Assembly: GCA_009599575.1 (NCBI GenBank)
Contig: VWND01000067.1
Location: forward strand, 1,550,001-1,614,000
DNA from: Blumeriella jaapii
Lineage: Eukaryota; Ascomycota; Leotiomycetes; Helotiales; Drepanopezizaceae
Direction of reading: 5' to 3'
Length of the DNA stretch: 64,000 nt
Part shown: one piece after another, positions 1 through 13,449 of the stretch
Numbering within the stretch: the stretch's first letter is position 1
Layout: every line of letters begins with the position of its first letter
Made by a program: the position numbers and the translations under genes
The notes under the pieces: model-generated
Seen by the model: only the letters and a program-made list of their open reading frames with translations
Told to the model about the DNA's origin: nothing
Database searches by the model: none

Positions 1-299
1 ATAACAAAGCCGCTATCGCTATTTTGCGCGAAGCTTTTTATTTTAATATAATTATTCGTTTATCGTATATTAATTTTTCCGATTTAAAAACCGATCTTAT
101 TAGTTTTTACGCTTAAATGCGCGAAACCGATACCGTTCTTCGACAATTAAATTTTAATTATTACAAAACCGAAGGCCGCAATACGAAAATCATTTCTTTT
201 TCCGCTCTTATATTTAAAACTGCTACTACGATTATTATTCAAAGCGATTTTATAAATCTTAACGCTATTTAAACTAAAGCAATTACATAAACCGCAGCT

Positions 300-480
300 A
301 ATATAACAAAAAACAAACGCTTAATCGATAACGCCGAAAAGCTAGTTCGCCGAACCTACTTTTTTGTTAATAACTTTTGCTTATAATATGCCAGCGATAA
401 ACACCGAACTGCTAACTGTTCCGATTTTTTTTAAATTAAAAAAACTAAAACCGAAGCAAAAAAGTCGGAAAACTAATTGT
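300..480 (+). pseudogene. gag C-terminus of A1 with degenerate zinc knuckle
   Basis: The nucleocapsid end of gag is visible near 370-430 as a degraded CCHC pattern: a Cys-Leu start, then Lys-His-Arg, then Asn-Cys-Ser-Asp. The second Cys codon appears altered. A2 has the equivalent at about 28100-28165. Gag would package the element RNA in cytoplasmic particles. The protease frame follows about 60 bp further on, the usual gag-pol order. Confidence 0.55.
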
Positions 481-520
481 TTTTGATAATTATTATTATC
501 AAAAACCTTTAAAAAATAAA

Positions 521-3500
521 TTGGAATTATTTGCTTTAAATAGCGTTCCGAAATTATATTTAATATTATTTTATATTATAACTGCTAATAATACATATAT
601 TAAAACTTATTTTTTAAACGATTCCGAAGCTACCGATAATTTTATTAATTATGCTTTCGTGCAATATTACGAATTAACCTCTGTTTTACTTATTAATCTA
701 CGTAAACTTACCGTGGTTAACGAACGTTTTTCCATCTACGGCGACGTTACTTATTAAATTTCTTTTCAAATCAATATCGCTCGCTATACCGAACGAATTA
801 CAATTTTTATCATAACATTTAGAAAATACGATTTTATTTTAAGCAAACCTTAGCTTAAAACACACAATCCTTATATTAATTAAACTACGAATACCTTTTG
901 CTTTAATTTAAATTTCTGCCGTTCGAACTGTTTATCCTAAAACTTTTATTAATTAACTGTTTCAGACTTAATTAAAAACGCCACTTTTACAAATCAATCG
1001 TTTAATCAGCCCTTTTTCGCCGTATAAAAGCTGCTGCTTTTAATACTTTATTTTTCTAGCCCGAAATCGAAGTATTTTCAGCCTTATTATACGAAATCGA
1101 CCAACGTTTACAAAAACTCGGCGTTATAATTAAAAACGATCCTAATTCTGCATTATTAAAAATAAATTAATTACGACAAAAACTCTTTTAAGCTAAACGG
1201 CAACACTTATCAGCTAAATTTTATCTCGCTAAAACCTTTTTAAAAAATATTCGTTTGGCTTTTTAAACCAAACCATTAATCGATCCCCGAATAAAACTTT
1301 TTTAATACTATTATTATTATTTAGCCGTTTTCGACCTTATTAAAACTGATAAACTTACGCTTTATAAAAAAAACGTTAATTATACGATAAAACTCCGTTT
1401 TAACGCAATACTTTTATACGGCCTTTTATATAATATATTAATTAACGAATTTCAAGTTTTACGCAAGTTTCTGAAAAAAAACCTCGAAAAAAGCTGAATT
1501 CGAACTAGCTTTTTTCCCGCCGCATTTCCAATTTTATTTGCGAAAAAACCAAAAGGCGGATTACGTTTTTGCGTCGATTACAAAATTCTTAACGCTATAA
1601 CAATTAAAAACCGGTATCCTTTGTTATTAATTTAAAAAACACTTTTTCGACTAAATAAAGCGAAATTTTATATTAAACTTAACGTTTTTGCCGCTTTTAA
1701 TAAAATTCGAATAAAAAAAAGCCATAAATAGCTTACTGCGTTTAATACGAAATACGGTTTATTCGAATCGTTAATTATACTTTTCGGTTTATGCAACGCT
1801 TTTGCCACTTTTTAATCTCGCATAAACGATATTCTACGATCTTATTTAAATATCTTTTACATAATTTATATAAACGATATTCTAGTTTATTCAAACGATT
1901 TTTAAAAACATAAAAAACACGTCAATTTCGTTTTTTAAACTTTTTCCGACGCTGGCCTGCAATTAAATATAAAAAAATGCGAATTTAAAATTCAAAAAAT
2001 CGTTTATCTAAAAATAATTATTTTTATTATTAAAATCAAAATAAATCCTAAAAAATTAAAAGCTATTATTAACTAAAACTTTCTATCCAACGTTAAAAAC
2101 GTATAAGCGTTTTTAAATTTTGCAAATTTCTACCGACGCTTTATTAAAAATTTTTTTCGCATCGTTATTTTTTTAATAAATTTAACGAAAAAAAATATTA
2201 AATAAAACTTTAATAATAATTGTATTAAAACTTTCGAATTTTTTAAGTCAGCTTTTACTACCGCACCTATATTATTTTATTTTAATTTTAATAAAAAGAT
2301 TTTCGTTAAAACCGATGTTTTTAATTACGTTTTTTTAGGAATTTTCTTTTAAAAAAACGATACAAAAGTATTCCATTTAATCGCTTTTATATCGAAAAAG
2401 TTCGATTCAGCCGAATGCAATTACGAAATCTATAACAAAAAACTCTTCGCTATTATACGTTGCTTCGAAAATTAACGAGCCGAATTACAAAAAGCTGCCT
2501 ATCCAATTCGAATATTCATAAACCACCGAAACTTAAAATATTTTATAACGATTAAGCAATTCAATAAGCGTTAAATACGCTAAAGCGAGTTTTTAATTAA
2601 TTTTAATTTTATAATTATATTTAAATCTGAAAACAAAATAGCAAACCTGATCTTTTAATCCGACGTTTTTAAAACCTTTCCCAAAATTTTTTAAACGAAA
2701 AAATTCAGTTTCAAAATCAAGCTTTTTTTAAAAAGCATTATTTAACTAAAGTTTTAAACGCTTTTCCAATCCTGCTTAAACAAATACCCGAAGCAAACGA
2801 CGAAAAGCTTTCACGATTATTAAACAAACATTATTTTATTAATAAGCTATAAATTGCTATTAAAAAAAAAATATTTAAACCAAAAAATATTCCGAAATCA
2901 AAAAACTTACAACTTTCCGAATATTTTATACGCAATAACAAATTGTATTTTCGAAACCGATTATACGTTTCAAATACACCGAGTTTAAATATTCTTATTC
3001 GCACCTAGCTTTTGCAAATAGCCTATAATTTAATAAAAACAAACCATTCCGAAAAAAACAAATTATACGAAATTATTAACAAAAATTATTATTAGCTATT
3101 AATTTTTAAAAATTGCAAAAGATTTATACGCAATTGCAACGGCTATTCTCGTAATACAAATACCAATCAACGCTATCAAAAACTTTTCAAACCTTTGCTT
3201 ATTTTTTTACGCCGTTAAAGCCATATATTAATCGATTTTATAAACTTTTTCTCCGTAAAAAAGCACAAAAGTCGAAACAATCTGATTATAATAATAATAT
3301 ATCGCTTTATTAAAAAACGATATTATATAGCCTGCCATTTAGCTATAAAAGCGTCAGATCTAGCCAAGCTGTTTTATAAAAATATCTGGCGCTTATATAA
3401 CTTTCCGGATTTTATAATTTTAAACCGAAGCTTTTTGTTTATTTCATAATTCTGAAAAACCATTAATTACCGTTTCGAAATTAATATTACGCTATTTATT

Positions 3501-4320
3501 AACTTTTATTCCGAAACAAATAGCCAAACCGAAAACGCAAACGCTTATTTACTTTTTTACTTAAAACAATTCGTTAAATACGTTTAAAAAAACTAAAAAA
3601 ACTAGCTTCTTCTAGCCGAATTCGCAGCAAATAACGCTATAAACGCTTTTACCGGAATCTCTTTTTTTTACGCTAATAAAAGCTTTTATTTTCGATTAAA
3701 CTTTTTCTTATCCAAATTTATTTTAGCTTCGACTTTTCGCACGTTACAAATAACAAATGCGAAAAAAAACGATTTTGCAAATAAAATAAAAAAAATAAAG
3801 CTATTATTACGCATAAATCTAATTTCAGCGCTAGCCGACCAAAAACATTATTTTAACCGATACCGCCAACCAGCATTTGCTTACCGAATAAAAAATAACG
3901 TATTTTTTAATAAACGCAATATCATTTTTACTAAACCAATCAAAAAGCTCGATAACAAATTTTACGATCTTTACAAAATCGCCGAAGTTTTAAGCTTTTA
4001 TAATTATAAATTAAAACTATTTTTCGAGCAAAAACTATTACACTTCGTTTTTTATATTAATTTACTTAAATCTGCTTACAACGACCTTTTTCTAAAGCAA
4101 AAAAACCCTTTTTTACCATTTGTTTCTATCGACGCCGACGGCAGCTTGTTATAAGCTATAAACGCTATTTTCGATTCTAAACGAAACCTTAACTTTTTTT
4201 ATTTTATATAATAGCGCGGTTACAACGCCGAAAACTAATTTTAAAAACTATTAAAAAACGTTATCAACGCATACAATTTTATAACTGAATTCGCTATACG
4301 TTTCTTTTAAAAATCTTATC
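521..4320 (+). pseudogene. pol of A1 (PR-RT-RNaseH-IN-chromodomain), decayed
   Basis: The polyprotein would process itself, copy the element RNA to DNA and integrate it. The protease is an open stretch at 521-757 with DSEAT where an aspartic protease has DSGAT. RT has RFCVDY at 1564-1581 and YIND (YIDD in an active enzyme) at 1867-1878. The RNase H block with V-K-T-D lies at 2305-2316, in frame with RT. Integrase has a His/Cys zinc-finger region at about 3030-3160, then a DDE core with SQTENANAY near 3520. A GPF/Y-like region lies near 3950-4080 and a chromodomain at about 4155-4300. At least one frameshift separates PR from RT, in an A-run near 1115 where A2 has one base fewer. Many RIP stops show it is dead. 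Confidence 0.88.
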
Positions 4321-4647
4321 CGATCAAAGCAAAACTAGCTAAAGCCAGAATTACCAACAGAAAACGTGTCAAATCGACGAATAACGAAAACGAGCCTTTA
4401 TTATTAAAAAAAGCTTTTACAACCGTTACCAAACATAAAAAAACTGCTACCAATTCCTTTTCTATTATAAAAAAATCAATTATTTTGCTTTCGAAACTAA
4501 AAAAGCCTGCTTTTTTTACCATTTTTTTTACTATTCCAGTTGAATCCCGCATTCGTTTACAAAAACGCTTCGCGAACGAAGCTCGATTTATAAAAATAAA
4601 TTCCGACGATAAAAAAATTAAATAAAAAAATAAAAAAAAAAATCATA

Positions 4648-4821
4648 TATAAAAAAATAAAACGTCAATTCGTTAATCACGTGGTCCGAAAATCACGTTG
4701 TTATCACGTAACATCGAAGCCCGTATATATTATATCTTAGATTTCACGACACTTCTAAACTTAGAACCCCGTAGTCAATACAATTCATCCACGAACCTTC
4801 TGTTCGTTCACACCCCTGACA
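4648..4821 (+). repeat. 3' LTR of A1
   Basis: This 174 bp repeat matches the A2 LTRs at 26577-26749 and 38833-39005 and the A3 LTR at 61547-61720. The start is mutated from TGTG to TATA and the end is TGACA. A purine-rich tract just before it is the likely polypurine primer site. The base pattern is far less RIP-mutated than the internal region. One CACGTG box remains at 4679-4684. Confidence 0.9.
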
Positions 4822-7800
4822 AAAAACGTACCAATTAAAAAAAAAACATTTATTTCAAATATAAATAAAATTCAAATATATAAATAAAAAATAAATATAT
4901 ATATTACTAATGCAAATATCGTATTTGCAAATATTATAGCTGCATAATTAAGCCAGCGAATTATAAGAAAATAAAATGCTTTTGTTTTATTCGTTAAACC
5001 GATTGGTATAAAAAAAAACGTTAAAATCGAAAAAAAAAAAGATTTTGAAATTCGAAAAAAAACCGATGAAACTATCAGAAAAACGCTTATAATAAAAGAA
5101 ATTAACGACGATATAAAAAATATCGACACCGATATTTCGGTTTAAATTATTCAAAAAATACCAGCTTTTAAACGCTTATTATTAATGCGAAGCGAAAAAT
5201 AAATCGATAAATATATTAGCTTCGAAGCCGTCGACGAAGCTATTAAAAGAATTATAAAACAAAAAATTGAATTAAAATTCAGCGATTTATTTAATACAGA
5301 AAAAAAATTCGATAAAATTATTAATAAACAAATCCCTATATTAAAAAAAAACGAAATTAAAATCATTCGAGAAAAAAACGATTTTAAATTAAAAAAAAAC
5401 CAGAAAAAAATTTATAATATCGCAATTAATTTAACCGATAAAAAAGAATCTTCGGAAAAAGTTAGTTTTTTAGCTTTTATTATAAAAACTCAAAAGTCAA
5501 AACGACGAAACTGCTTTTATACGGCTATAAAAACGTTAAAAATAAAAATTATATTTAAGAAAAGTACGACCGCCTTCGTTCTATTCGATAATAGAACCGA
5601 AGTTAATTATATAAACTAAAAAACAGCCGAAGCCAATAATATTCCGATTATCACCGATAAGCGAATAATTTATATTATCGTTAATAAAAATACGATTAAA
5701 TTTAATAAAATTATACGAAATATAAAAATCGACGTTGAAAATATTATTATTTATAAAAACTTTTTAATAATAAAAAAATGCTTTTATTTTATTATTTTTG
5801 GAATGCTTTGGATTTTGAAAAGTTTCGTCAGTTTTAAATATACCGAAAACGGCCAAATAAAAGCCTTTTTCTGAAACTAAAACCGATTTTTCTAAAATTA
5901 AATCACCGTCGCCGGCGATAAAGTTTTTTTAATCGACGTTTTATTAGAAAACGAATAGCCGGCTTTGGTTTTAAAACAAACGCTGGGTTTTAACAAAACC
6001 TGGAAAATGCTCGGCTAAAAGCATTTACGTTACTAATCGAAATAGCACCGCGAATAAAATTAGCTAATATTAATATTTTTAGCTATTAATTCGGAAATAA
6101 AAATTTCGAAGATTTCGTTTTTGTATTAAACAAATCCGATTTATATATTTTACCTTTTTGTGTTAATATTAGCACTTTTTATAAGCGTAAAGCTAATAAA
6201 ATACGATTTATAAATTTTAGCGAATCCGATGGAAATATTTCCGAAGAAATAAACGATTGGTTCGAAAAAAACGAAGCAATAAAATTATTTCAACCAGTTA
6301 TTAGCGAATTCGAAAGATTTATTACCGGCCGATTTTTCAGTTTATTATTTGGCAGCCGATTTATAAAAGAACGATTTGATAATTTAATAATCGAAACTTA
6401 ATTTCTGCCAAAAAAAAAAAAAGTATTATACGAAGTTTTACGCAACCGAAAAAAATTATAACTTTCGATTTTATCGAAATGGGCTAATTTAACTTTAACG
6501 TTACGTTTTATATCGATATCAAAACCGTGCTTTACGAAGCCTGGCAAAAAAAGATTTTTTTAGTTTTTAAAGCTTTTTAAAATAAAATGGTCGAAATGCT
6601 AAAAAAACGAATTAAGCAAAAAATTTTCGAATTTTGCCACGGCTTATATAAAAATAAATGGTTTATCGTTGCGAAAAAAAAAAAAGCATTTACAAATTTA
6701 TTACCGCGGTCGTCGAAATAAATAAAATAACGATACGAAACGCTAATATGCTATTTAACGTCGATTAATTTTCAAACGAATTCGCAGGATTAACGATCGC
6801 TTTTTTTTTCGATTTATTTTCCGGCTACGATTATTTGATATTTAATTTATAATTTCGAGATATAACGGCAATTCAAACGCTAATCGGTTTATTACGTATA
6901 ACGAGAATACTTATGAAAGCTATTAATTTAATCGTTTAATTCGTAAAAGTCGTATATAAGGTTTTATAATTTGCATTTCCGATATTGCTTTTTTTTACGT
7001 TAACGACGTCGGAATAAAAAGCTTTAGATTATATTATAATAATAAAAAGATTTTTTTTAAAATCCGACGTTATATAATAAAATATATTTAAAATATCGAT
7101 AAAATTATGGTTTGCTTCGAAAAAGCTAAAGCTATTATTGGCCTTTGATTAAAATTCTGCATATCCGAAATAAATATCGTCGGTTATATAATTAACAGCG
7201 CTGGCCGTTATTTTTAACGAAAAAAAATTAAAAAGATTTGCGAATAAAAAAAATGTAAAAATATTACCGAAGCTAAAGCTTTTATTGGCGTTATAATTTA
7301 TTATCGTAATTAAATTAAAAACTTTTTTTAAAAAGCTGCATTTATTTACGCTACGATAAAAAAAAAATCGATTTCGTTTAAGGAAAAAAACAAAATAAAA
7401 TTATAAAAGTTTTTAAAAACGATTTTTTATCGGTTTTATTATTTGTGCGGATCGATTATAGCCCAAACGTAAAAAAAATTATTTTAATTATCGACGCTAA
7501 TATTTTCGGTTAGGAAGCTGTATTATAACAAATCGATAAAAACAAAAAACGGCATTTTTCACGATTCGAAAGCGGCTTATAGTTTTTCGCGGAAATACGC
7601 TACGATACTATTAAACGAAAATGCCGAAGCGCTTTTAAAATAATATAAAAAAAATAAAAAGCGAATTGTACGGCGTATATTTTATTTTAAAAACGGACGC
7701 AAAAGTTTTTGTCGATTAATTAAATAAAAAAGCTAATAATTTATTAAAAACGCTCGTTATTAATTAAATAGTTTAAATGCGATTTATGGATTTCGAAATC

Positions 7801-9540
7801 AGGCATATTAAAAAAATAATTAATATAGCGGCAGACGGCTTTTTCAAACGAAAACGTTTTTATCCGTTTGATTTCGCTAAATAAAACGAATAAAATATTA
7901 ACGAGTGGATTGCTAACGAAATCGGCTGCTTTGCTATTTGCGCTTTTGGTTTTACAAAGCCAAAACTATTCGCGTTGCTATTTCGGTTAGCATCGCGAAT
8001 AAAAAATATTAATTTTCGGGCCGAAAAAGCATTCGCGTTATTATTTTAATTGGCACCGCGAATGGATTTAACCGAAAACGATCGGAATAAGCCGATTAAC
8101 GACGAAAATAAATTTTTGATCGATAACTACGAAACCGAGGATTTTTATTTAATCGTATATTATTTAATTATTTTAATCAAATTATTTAGCGTATTAAACT
8201 ATTAATTTAAATTATTTAAAAATTAAGTTTTCGATTATATTTTAGCCGATAAGAAATTATATAAATAAAAAATAATATATATTAAAAACGCTTAATAATA
8301 GATAATAAAGCTGATAAGTTTTAAATTATAAAAAAAGCTTACGAAAAAATATTTTATAAAAAAGCTGAAGCTATTTATCACCGAATCAAAAACAATTTTT
8401 GATGGAAAAAATGCTTCGAGAATTGCAAAGCTTTCGTTAAAAGTTGTATTTTTTATTAAAAACGAAAGCCTGGCCGAGAAAAAAATTTATTATATCCGAC
8501 GTGGTTTTTTGAAGTTTAAAAAAAAGTTAATTTCGACGTTATACGCGTATTAATTACCGATCGCGGTTATATATATTTCGTATTCGCTATTAACGATTTA
8601 TTTAAATAGCTTAAAAAGCGATTTTTCCGAAACGTTATTTCCGAAGTTATAGCGATTTTTTTTTTAAAAAAACGTTGTATATCGATATAGTTTGTTTAGC
8701 AAATTAAACGTCGATAATAAATTCGAAAACAAAGGCGTTATCGAGATTTTCCTAAAGAAATACGGTATTTAACGTATTTAAATTTTAGTTTATAATTCGA
8801 AAAGCAACGGATCCGTTGAACGAAGCTATAAAAATATTTTCGACGGCTTTTTAAAAGCTATTCGAAAAAGTTATAAGCGTTGGTCGCGGAAATTTTCGGA
8901 AATGCTTTTTGTTATACGCATATATATATACGCTTTTATTAAAATGATTTTATTTTTCATTTAGTACGATAAAAACGCTCGATTGCTTTTGGAAATAAAA
9001 TGGCTTGTGTAAAGGTTTTATAATATAGTTAAAATAAAAACGAAAGCAAATTTATTAATAATAAGGTTTAAATAATTAAATTACCGCGATATAAATATAA
9101 AAGAAATAATCTTAAGAAAAAAGAAATATAAAAAAGCAATTAAAAAAGTTTGGGATAAAACCAAGATTTTAAAAAAAACGCTAATTAAAAAAAAAAATCT
9201 GGTTTTAATTTACGACGTTTAGCGCGTTATTAACAAATCGGCCGATATTAAGCTTAATTATAAATAGCTCGGATTTTACGAAATATACGAGGCCGAGTTA
9301 AATAAAAGTTATTATAAACTTACGGAACTCGATAAAACAAAACTGAAAAAAACGTTCGCCGCCAACCGGTTGAAGCGATTTTATAAAAAAAACTAGCAAA
9401 TCTATCTTTTGGATTTTAAATCAGAAAGCGATTCCGATTCTAGCGACTCCGACGACGATTCCGATTAAAGCGATTATATTTTTAAAAAAAAAAAAACTTT
9501 TTGAAAAGGTTTGGAAACAACCGAACGATAATTCCGCTGC
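4822..9540 (+). pseudogene. pol of D1 (PR-RT-RNaseH-IN), decayed
   Basis: Protease lies at about 5560-5790; its active site reads DNRTE at 5587-5601 where DSGAE is expected (D3 has DNKAE). RT spans about 6440-7100 with a F-S-G-Y-D block near 6825 and YVND-VGIKS (from YVDD) at 6996-7022. RNase H is at about 7440-7800. Integrase is at about 8330-9100 with a Cys-rich zinc region, then a core in which TDRGY and later VERGYKN-type residues are recognisable. It ends with a C-terminal region rich in R and K at 9100-9500. The 'YVDDVGIKG' style of RT marks a fungal Ty3/gypsy lineage different from A, B and E. Many RIP stops are present. Confidence 0.82.
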
Positions 9541-10089
9541 TAAAAGCACAGTTTAAATCGTGATTCTATTTATAACCGAAAAGAAGAAAAGTGCATATAA
9601 GATTGTTTATTAATTATTTTATTATTTTTATTATTTATTATTTTTCTTTTTATTATATACTGTTTTATTGTTTTTGTTTTGCTTTGCTTGTATATAATTT
9701 AATTATTTTGTATCATATATACTGTTTATTTTTAAGACTTTTTTTTTATGTTATTTAGGATATTTATTGTACTTTTTTTTGTTTGATTGTATTTTTGTTT
9801 ATTAAAACAAAAGCTTTGTATATATTTGAGCCGCATATTTGATATATTTATACCGTTCGCATATTTTACGAAAGCTATTTTTTATGCATTTTATTATTTG
9901 CTATTTTTTGTATTATTTATTTTTTTCGTTGTTTTGAACGGATGCTTATTTAAACAATTATAATTTATTAAAAAACTAGCATGCGAATTCCCGTGATTTT
10001 TAAATACAAATATTTTATAATTCTCGTATTTTTTTCTAATTATTTTTTAACAAATATAATATATTTTTTTAATTAACAAATTTATCGAT
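9541..10089 (+). other. T-rich linker between integrase and ORF3 of D1
   Basis: About 550 bp with no readable coding frame separates the end of integrase from ORF3. The segment 9600-9960 is strongly T-rich on the plus strand and keeps more TpG than its surroundings. It could hold an internal promoter, splice acceptor or 3' processing signal for expressing ORF3, but no specific signal can be proven. Confidence 0.5.
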
Positions 10090-10095
10090 ATTATA

Positions 10096-13000
10096 TCGTT
10101 TTTTAAGCAAAGCGTTGCTAAATCTAGCAAGCTTATTTTTAATTTATTTTGAAACGAAACTATTATACGCAATTTTTTCGAATTTAAGTAAGCATATAAT
10201 ACCGCTATTTTAAATTAACAAATAGCTTTCGTAAAAATATTTATAAAACAATTCGATATAATAATTAAAAACGTTAACGAATTTTTATTCGATTACAAAA
10301 GTTTCGTTAAAGCTGAATTTGTTCGCAAAAACTTTAATTACGATAAATTTTTGCTAAACTACGATAACGTTTTAAAAGTTTTCGCCGAAGCAAAAAAAGC
10401 TCGAAATAATAAAAAAAAGGTAATAAACCGAATATTGCGCTTTTTGCTAAATTAATAAAAAAAGAATATTTAAAAATACGTTTTTAGCAAAATCACCGGT
10501 GTTATTTTATTTCGGCATTTCGCTCGCCTTTTCGAAACCATTATTTTTATTAAAAAAAGAGTCTGAGTATTAAACGCTTATATTTTTAAAGCGCAAGCTT
10601 TAAAAGCTAATAATTTAAAGGCCCGCAGATTTATAAGCTTTTTTACAGCTGTTTGTAAACTGGTCGACGACGCTATACAATCGCCGGAAAAAATTTTAAT
10701 CGGTTGCGAAATTTTAAATCTGATTTTTTTTTAAAATAAAAAATTAAGCGTCGCTAAATGCGGCATTTTTATACCGAAGAAAAAAAACGACGCTATTTCG
10801 ATATTTCAAATTTACGACAACGAAAAAAACGAAAAAGCTAATATAATTTTCGTTTAGTTCGAAAAGATATACGCGGTAGCAATTAATATTTTTAAAACAA
10901 TTAAAACAATTCGGCGATTTTTATTTTTAATTATCGAAAACGAATCCGAAAACGAAATCAAAAGCGTAATAACAAATAACCGCTTATTCGAATATAAAAA
11001 ATTTATTATATTTATAAAAACAATTCCGGAAAAAATAAAAATAAAAAACGTAAAAAAACGCGACGATATTTTCGAAACCTTTTTTGTTCGAAAAAAAAAA
11101 TCATTCACGTCGCTAACAAAAAAGGCACCGCGAGTAAAAACAGCCGGAAATCGACGCCGAATTATAAGTTTTAAGCTAATTAACAAAAAACACGACGATT
11201 TTACGAAATTAAATTTAAAAAACGCCGGCATTTCGAAAGGAAAAGGCTTAAACGATTTTGAATTTGATTTTTCGAAGTTAAATACGTAAATATTAAAAAC
11301 GTTTGCTGCGTTTAAAAACGTCGTATTAATATCGCTAATATTTTAGATTTTAATAAAAGCATTTAAAATCTCGATTATTATACGATTCGATCGAAAAAGC
11401 TTAAAAAGAAATATCGAAGTTATCGCGAAAAAAATTACGCAAAAAGCATAAAATTAAATTATTTTATTTAAAACTTTCGCTTTCGACGACGAAACGATTC
11501 AAAAGTTTTATTTCGATACTTTTATATAAAAATCAAATAAATTCGTTAGTTTTTTTTTTTTTGCTTCGAACGAAAACTAAATCAAGCTTTTTTCGGAAAA
11601 TTACAAATATAATACGCCGAAACAAATAAAAAAGATTTTTGAAAACGGTGATCCGTTTTTATTCGAGCTTTTTTTTGCTAAGAAACTCCGATTTTTTAAT
11701 TTCGTTTTTACAAATAACGTTAATATTAAAAAAAACGGCAAGTTTTGTTATTTCCATATGGGTTATTACGCGGCGTATTGCGATTTGATTATAAAAAAAA
11801 TCGACGTTATCGGCTTTGCTAATCGATTCGCTGCTATTAGAAATTCGGATTACGACGTATTCGAAATTAATTTTAATAATTAATTTATATTCCGAAAAAA
11901 AACTGCGAAAATTATTTAAGCATATGCTAAAATTTACTTGGGCTACGCAAACTTTAAAATAAATCTTAAAGCTTTTAGCGCGATTATAAAGCTCGATTAA
12001 AACGTAGAAAAATAGAAGCAACAAGTATTTTTAAAAGCCGATTTTTCTGGCCTTTCGACCGAAAGTATTTTTTAAAATTTATCCGAATTAAATTGCGAAT
12101 TCGTTAATTACGTAAGGTTTTACAACGGAAAAAACAAACTACTATTGCATTTTATAAAAAAAAAAATAGCTATATATAAGTATTATTTCCGATTAGTTAA
12201 AACCTAAAAAGCGCCTATAGCTTTTTTCGCTAATATACTTTATAATTTTATTTAATAAATTTTTAAAATACATCCCGGCTTTTATTTCGCTGTTTTAATT
12301 ATCCGGAATTTTGGAAACTGCCGTCTCGTGGCATATTTTAACATTCCGATCGTTTTAGATTTCGTTGGCCTCGACCGTATTACGATTATAAAATTCGATA
12401 TCGCCGATTTTTAAAAAAAGAAAAAAATCCAAAACCTTACCGACGCTATTTTCGACTATTACGTTTTATTTGCATTCGCGCATAATTCGAAAATAATCGA
12501 AGCTTATTTGCAATTACACCACGACGCTAAATTAATTAAAACCATTTAAAAAGGCCCAGCTTTTTTGTATTTCAGCGCGTTTAAAGCAGTGGTCTCGGCT
12601 ATTTTATCGGATTACGAAACCGAAAATTACGAAATAAAAAATAAAATAATTTTTATCAGCTTTTCGATTAAGCAAAAGGTTTTCGTTAAATTCAGGATTT
12701 AAAAAACCGACGGCGCGATGCTAATTTATTCGAATAATTATACGGCGCAAAAATACAGAAATTATTTCGAAAACGATAATCCGATAAGCAATTTGATATT
12801 ATTTATATTGCGGCGAAAGCAATTATAGCATTTTCGGTGGTTTCGACTGCAAACGATTATTTTCGAACTATTTCGTAAAATAGTTTTTTTTACAAACTTC
12901 GAAGCCTTTTTAAAAACATTCGTCGGTAAATAACCGTGGTCCGACCTATTAGTTTTACGAAAAATAAAAGCGTTAATCGGTTTTAATTACGACGAATTAA

Positions 13001-13347
13001 TCGATTATTTTCACGATTTTAATATAAAACTTTTTAGCGCTTTTTGCAAAGCGTAGGACCACGTATAAAAGCTGGAATTTATTATTTACGGAAAAAAGTC
13101 GTGGAAAGCTTTCGTCGCCGCGATATTTAATAATATTATCGACGAAAAGGCTATTAAAACGTTCGTAGATTTAAACGATACTTCGACTGATATTTTATCG
13201 AGCCATTTTTTAAAAAAGCAGAATAAATAAAATAATTCAAACGATAAGCGAAACGCTACTTTTCCGCAGAAGCCAATAGCGAAAAGGCCAAAAACGGGTT
13301 AAAAGACTAAAGAAGTATAAAGGCTAAAGAATTCGGTTTTTAAATAA
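10096..13347 (+). pseudogene. ORF3 of element D: large extra ORF of unknown function
   Basis: A single reading frame of about 1,083 codons runs from near 10096 to the TAA at 13345-13347. It is broken by roughly thirty TAA, TAG and TGA codons and by no frameshift that I can see: checkpoints at 10852, 11281, 12721 and 13345 share the same phase. It is in the sense orientation, downstream of integrase and about 100 bp before the 3' LTR. D2 repeats its last part in the same place. The N-terminal third is charged. The segment around 10990-11230 is Lys/Arg-rich and looks nuclear or nucleic-acid binding. The last ~200 codons (12830-13200) have a helix-rich layout loosely like a retrotransposon capsid; this is a weak inference. 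I recognise no RT, RNase H, integrase or envelope motif, and no obvious signal peptide or C-terminal membrane anchor. Confidence 0.7.
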
Positions 13348-13449
13348 TTGGTTTTTAAATCGTATGAAATAAACTAGATTGTATTTATTAGAGTTATATT
13401 TTTCTTTGGTCGTAATTAAAAACGACTACGTATATTATTTAAAACAAAA

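Larger units (their letters stand above)
1..4821 (+). mobile_element. Ty3/gypsy chromovirus A, copy A1 (3' part)
   Basis: This is the 3' three quarters of a RIP-mutated Ty3/gypsy retrotransposon; the 5' part lies left of the window. It aligns with copy A2 from about 27740 to 39005 when the B2 insertion is left out. In order it carries the end of gag, protease, reverse transcriptase, RNase H, integrase, chromodomain and the 3' LTR. It ends at 4821, and the sequence from 4822 on matches family D (compare 60620 onward). A1 was therefore inserted into D1. Stop codons are mostly TAA or TAG at expected Gln and Trp sites. Confidence 0.9.

Noticed and set aside
10854..11231. 125-codon open frame on the minus strand
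   Set aside because: Antisense to D ORF3, whose plus-strand frame continues through it. The codons are a by-product of AT-rich RIP sequence.
11659..12024. 121-codon open frame on the minus strand
   Set aside because: Also antisense to D ORF3 and not conserved in context.
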